DNA of 31,627 bases from positions 1 to 31,627 of the forward strand of contig JBLMWU010000234.1 of NCBI GenBank assembly GCA_050257395.1, written 5' to 3'. This document shows, piece after piece, positions 30,091 through 31,627 of this stretch. This DNA comes from JAIRTY01 sp050257395 (GTDB taxonomy: Bacteria; Actinomycetota; Actinomycetes; Streptosporangiales; Streptosporangiaceae). The notes under the pieces are model-generated. The model saw only the letters and a program-made list of their open reading frames with translations, made no database searches and was not told the DNA's origin. Both the position numbers and the translations under genes were made by a program. Numbering within the stretch: position 1 is the stretch's first letter; each line of letters begins with the position of its first letter.

Positions 30091-30110
30091 TCCTGGATCC
30101 GAATCCAGGA
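30091..30110 (+). promoter_or_regulatory. inverted repeat overlapping the TetR ribosome-binding site
   Basis: TCCTGGAT and ATCCAGGA are perfect 8-base arms around CCGA, ending inside the Shine-Dalgarno AGGAG (30107-30111), six bases before the ATG. It could be a second operator or, in RNA, a hairpin that hides the ribosome-binding site. Confidence 0.6.
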
Positions 30111-30115
30111 GAACC

Positions 30116-31195
30116 ATGAGCCGGCTCAGCAGAGCGGAATCGCAGCGGCACAACCGGGCCCGGGTGCTGGCCGCCGCCCGGGACGAGTTCACCGAGCGCG
30201 GCTTCCGCGACGCGAAGATCGACGCCATCGCCGACCGGGCCGGGCTCACCCGCGGCGCGGTCTACTCGAACTTCCCCGGCAAGCAGGCCCTCTACTTCGC
30301 CGTCCTGGCCGAAGACGCCGAGCACCTGCCGGAGCCGCCGCTGCCCTGGCGGCCGGGCCAGACCAGGCGCGCGGCGCTCGGCGAGTTCGCTCGCGCGTGG
30401 GTCGCCCGCCTGCCGCTGGCCACCGATGACCAGCGCAGCACTGCCCGGCTCGGGGTGGACCTGCTGCCGGAGATCCTCGCCGAGGAGCGCACCCGGCTCC
30501 CCTTCGACCAGCTGATGAGGCTCAGCGCGATCCTGCTCGGCCTCGCCCTGGAAGAACTCCCCGCAGCCGGGCCCGCCGGCGGCCGCCAGGTGCGCCTGGC
30601 CGAAGCCGCCCTCACCCTGCTGCAGGGCGCCAGCCAGCTGGCCGCCGCCGCGCCCGGCTTCTCGGAGCCCTTCACCGTCGTCAGCGCCTGTGAGCACCTC
30701 GGGGACCTGGACCTGGAGGACACGTGGCAGCCCCCGCACCTGGCCCACGTCCCCGCGGCCCGCCCGGCGGACGGGCCGTGGTCCCCGCCTGACGCCCGGG
30801 ACGCCGTGCACGGCGGCCAGGCCGTGCTGGCCGGCGACGGCGTGGTGGCGGTGCTCGGGCTGCACCGGCTCGCCGCCATCGAGGAAGCGGTGCGCGCCGC
30901 CGCGCCCACCGACCAGGTCACCGGCGTCATCGTCGCCAGCGCGCCGGACGAGCTGGCGCCGCTGGCCCGGCAGGCCGTCGCCGACGTGCTCACGTGCCTG
31001 CGGCCGGCGTTCCCGCCCCCGGCGTGGCCGCGTCTGCAGCTCGTCCACGACGAGGCAGCGGCCGTCGCCACCGCCGCCGGCGTTCCCGCGGTCAGCGACG
31101 CCACCGAGGCCGCTGTGCGCGTCAGGGGCGGGCGGATCGTGGCCCGGGCCGAGGGCTTCGGCGCCTGCCACGCCGCTGCGGCCCACCGCCCCTGA
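30116..31195 (+). CDS. TetR-family regulator with long C-terminal extension
   Basis: The 359-residue protein begins with a normal TetR DNA-binding domain (RHNRARVLAAARDEFTERGF, then KIDAIADRAGLTRGAVYSNFPGKQALYF, helix-turn-helix at about 33-53) and a helical ligand/dimer domain to about residue 190. Unlike typical members (about 200 residues), it continues for about 160 residues with an alternating strand/helix pattern: AVLAGDGVVAVLGLHRLAAI, VTGVIVASAPDELAPLARQA, PRLQLVHDEAAAVATAAGVP, AAVRVRGGRIVARAEGFGAC. The last parts recall a thioredoxin/peroxiredoxin-like fold, but catalytic cysteines are not evident. The ATG at 30116 has AGGAGAACC upstream. It is divergent from the P450 gene. Confidence 0.85.
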   Translation: MSRLSRAESQRHNRARVLAAARDEFTERGFRDAKIDAIADRAGLTRGAVYSNFPGKQALYFAVLAEDAEHLPEPPLPWRPGQTRRAALGEFARAWVARLPLATDDQRSTARLGVDLLPEILAEERTRLPFDQLMRLSAILLGLALEELPAAGPAGGRQVRLAEAALTLLQGASQLAAAAPGFSEPFTVVSACEHLGDLDLEDTWQPPHLAHVPAARPADGPWSPPDARDAVHGGQAVLAGDGVVAVLGLHRLAAIEEAVRAAAPTDQVTGVIVASAPDELAPLARQAVADVLTCLRPAFPPPAWPRLQLVHDEAAAVATAAGVPAVSDATEAAVRVRGGRIVARAEGFGACHAAAAHRP

Positions 31196-31627
31196 CCCGC
31201 CGGCCGGCCTGGCCGGGCCGCGGTGAGCAGGCCCGCCCGGCGGCTCACCCACGTGCCCGCCGGGGGCGCAGCGCGATAGTGACTTAGCTCACGTTCCTGC
31301 GAAATCGCCTGTACGCAGGGCGTTCGTCGGGCAGCCTGGTGCACCGACAGCACCCAGCATGCATGACGGCCCCCTCCCGGCGCTTCCGCCGCCTTGAACC
31401 CGCGCGGCGTCTGCATGCCGCTGGCCGCAGTGCTTTGCCCCGGCCGGCAGTGGGTGGCAGCTTGAGCGCATCCCCCGCGCCCGGCCGAGAGTTCACCCGT
31501 GTCCCGCACGTCTGGACGTCACCGTAAGCAGCCCCCACGGTACGCAGAACCCGTCGCCCGCAGGCACCGTCACCGCAGGCCGTCGCCGCTCACCTCCGCA
31601 CTGAAGACCCAGCCCACCCGGGTCGCC
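31196..31627. other. right edge, no gene identified
   Basis: No convincing protein-coding frame on either strand. The leftward frame at 31284-31538 is arginine/cysteine-rich with no recognisable pattern. A CRP-like site at 31279-31292 is listed separately and might serve a gene beyond the window. The last 120 bases are low in complexity and GC-rich. Confidence 0.4.
31279..31292. promoter_or_regulatory. CRP/GlxR-like binding site
   Basis: GTGACTTAGCTCAC is symmetric in its GTGA/TCAC arms with a central TA, matching the GTGA-N6-TCAC pattern bound by CRP-family regulators such as actinobacterial Crp and GlxR. The target gene is not visible. Confidence 0.4.

Overview
The window comes from a high-GC filamentous actinobacterium. 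Third codon positions are dominated by G and C. Several families typical of that group are present: an XRE/DUF5753 regulator paired with a DUF397 protein and an RsbW-like ATPase, a DUF664/DinB-type protein, DUF2630, citramalate synthase, and many TetR/MarR regulators. I cannot place the genus from sequence alone.

Layout. (1) About 1-10,800 looks like accessory sequence. It starts with an MscL channel carrying a C-terminal zinc ribbon (299-730). It then runs through a stretch of decayed regulators: a truncated ECF sigma factor, a frameshifted STAS anti-anti-sigma protein, the tail of an RsbW-like ATPase and a decayed LuxR-type protein. An emfourin-like protease inhibitor, a small winged-helix protein and short conserved proteins lie among them. 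Next come transposon-end-like direct repeats (5806-5888) and a three-gene block of different composition (6153-10,623): a four-helix membrane protein, an M43 pappalysin-like metalloprotease without a signal peptide, and an unknown coiled-coil/beta-rich protein. The block ends next to the 3' end of tRNA-Glu(CTC).
(2) 10,829-17,640 is a conserved core neighbourhood: tRNA-Glu(CTC), a GlsB/YeaQ membrane protein, tRNA-Gln(CTG) with its terminator, a CE7-type esterase, and a leftward series cimA, DUF2630, FAH-family hydrolase, gltX, cytidine deaminase. cimA is preceded by a clear attenuator: a 14-residue leader peptide with three consecutive isoleucine codons, a 10-bp hairpin that begins inside the leader, and a terminator hairpin with a U-rich tail. 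This fits ribosome-mediated control of isoleucine synthesis by the citramalate route.
(3) 17,715-31,627 holds small modules of an enzyme beside its regulator: a PPOX-fold protein, a methyltransferase, a CocE-type hydrolase divergent from a TetR, the ATPase/XRE/DUF397 cluster with a triplicated DUF397 motif, a small molybdopterin-domain protein, a MarR, a TetR divergent from an alpha/beta hydrolase over a perfect 26-bp operator, a DUF664 protein, a secreted hydrolase behind an operator-embedded promoter, and a P450 divergent from a long TetR-type protein.

How the parts may work together. GltX lies with tRNA-Glu and tRNA-Gln, which suits the non-discriminating GluRS plus GatCAB route known in actinobacteria. 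The strongest candidates for something not yet described are the cimA attenuator, the triplicated DUF397 motif with phased TGTAGA repeats in front of its partner gene, and the metalloprotease/coiled-coil block.
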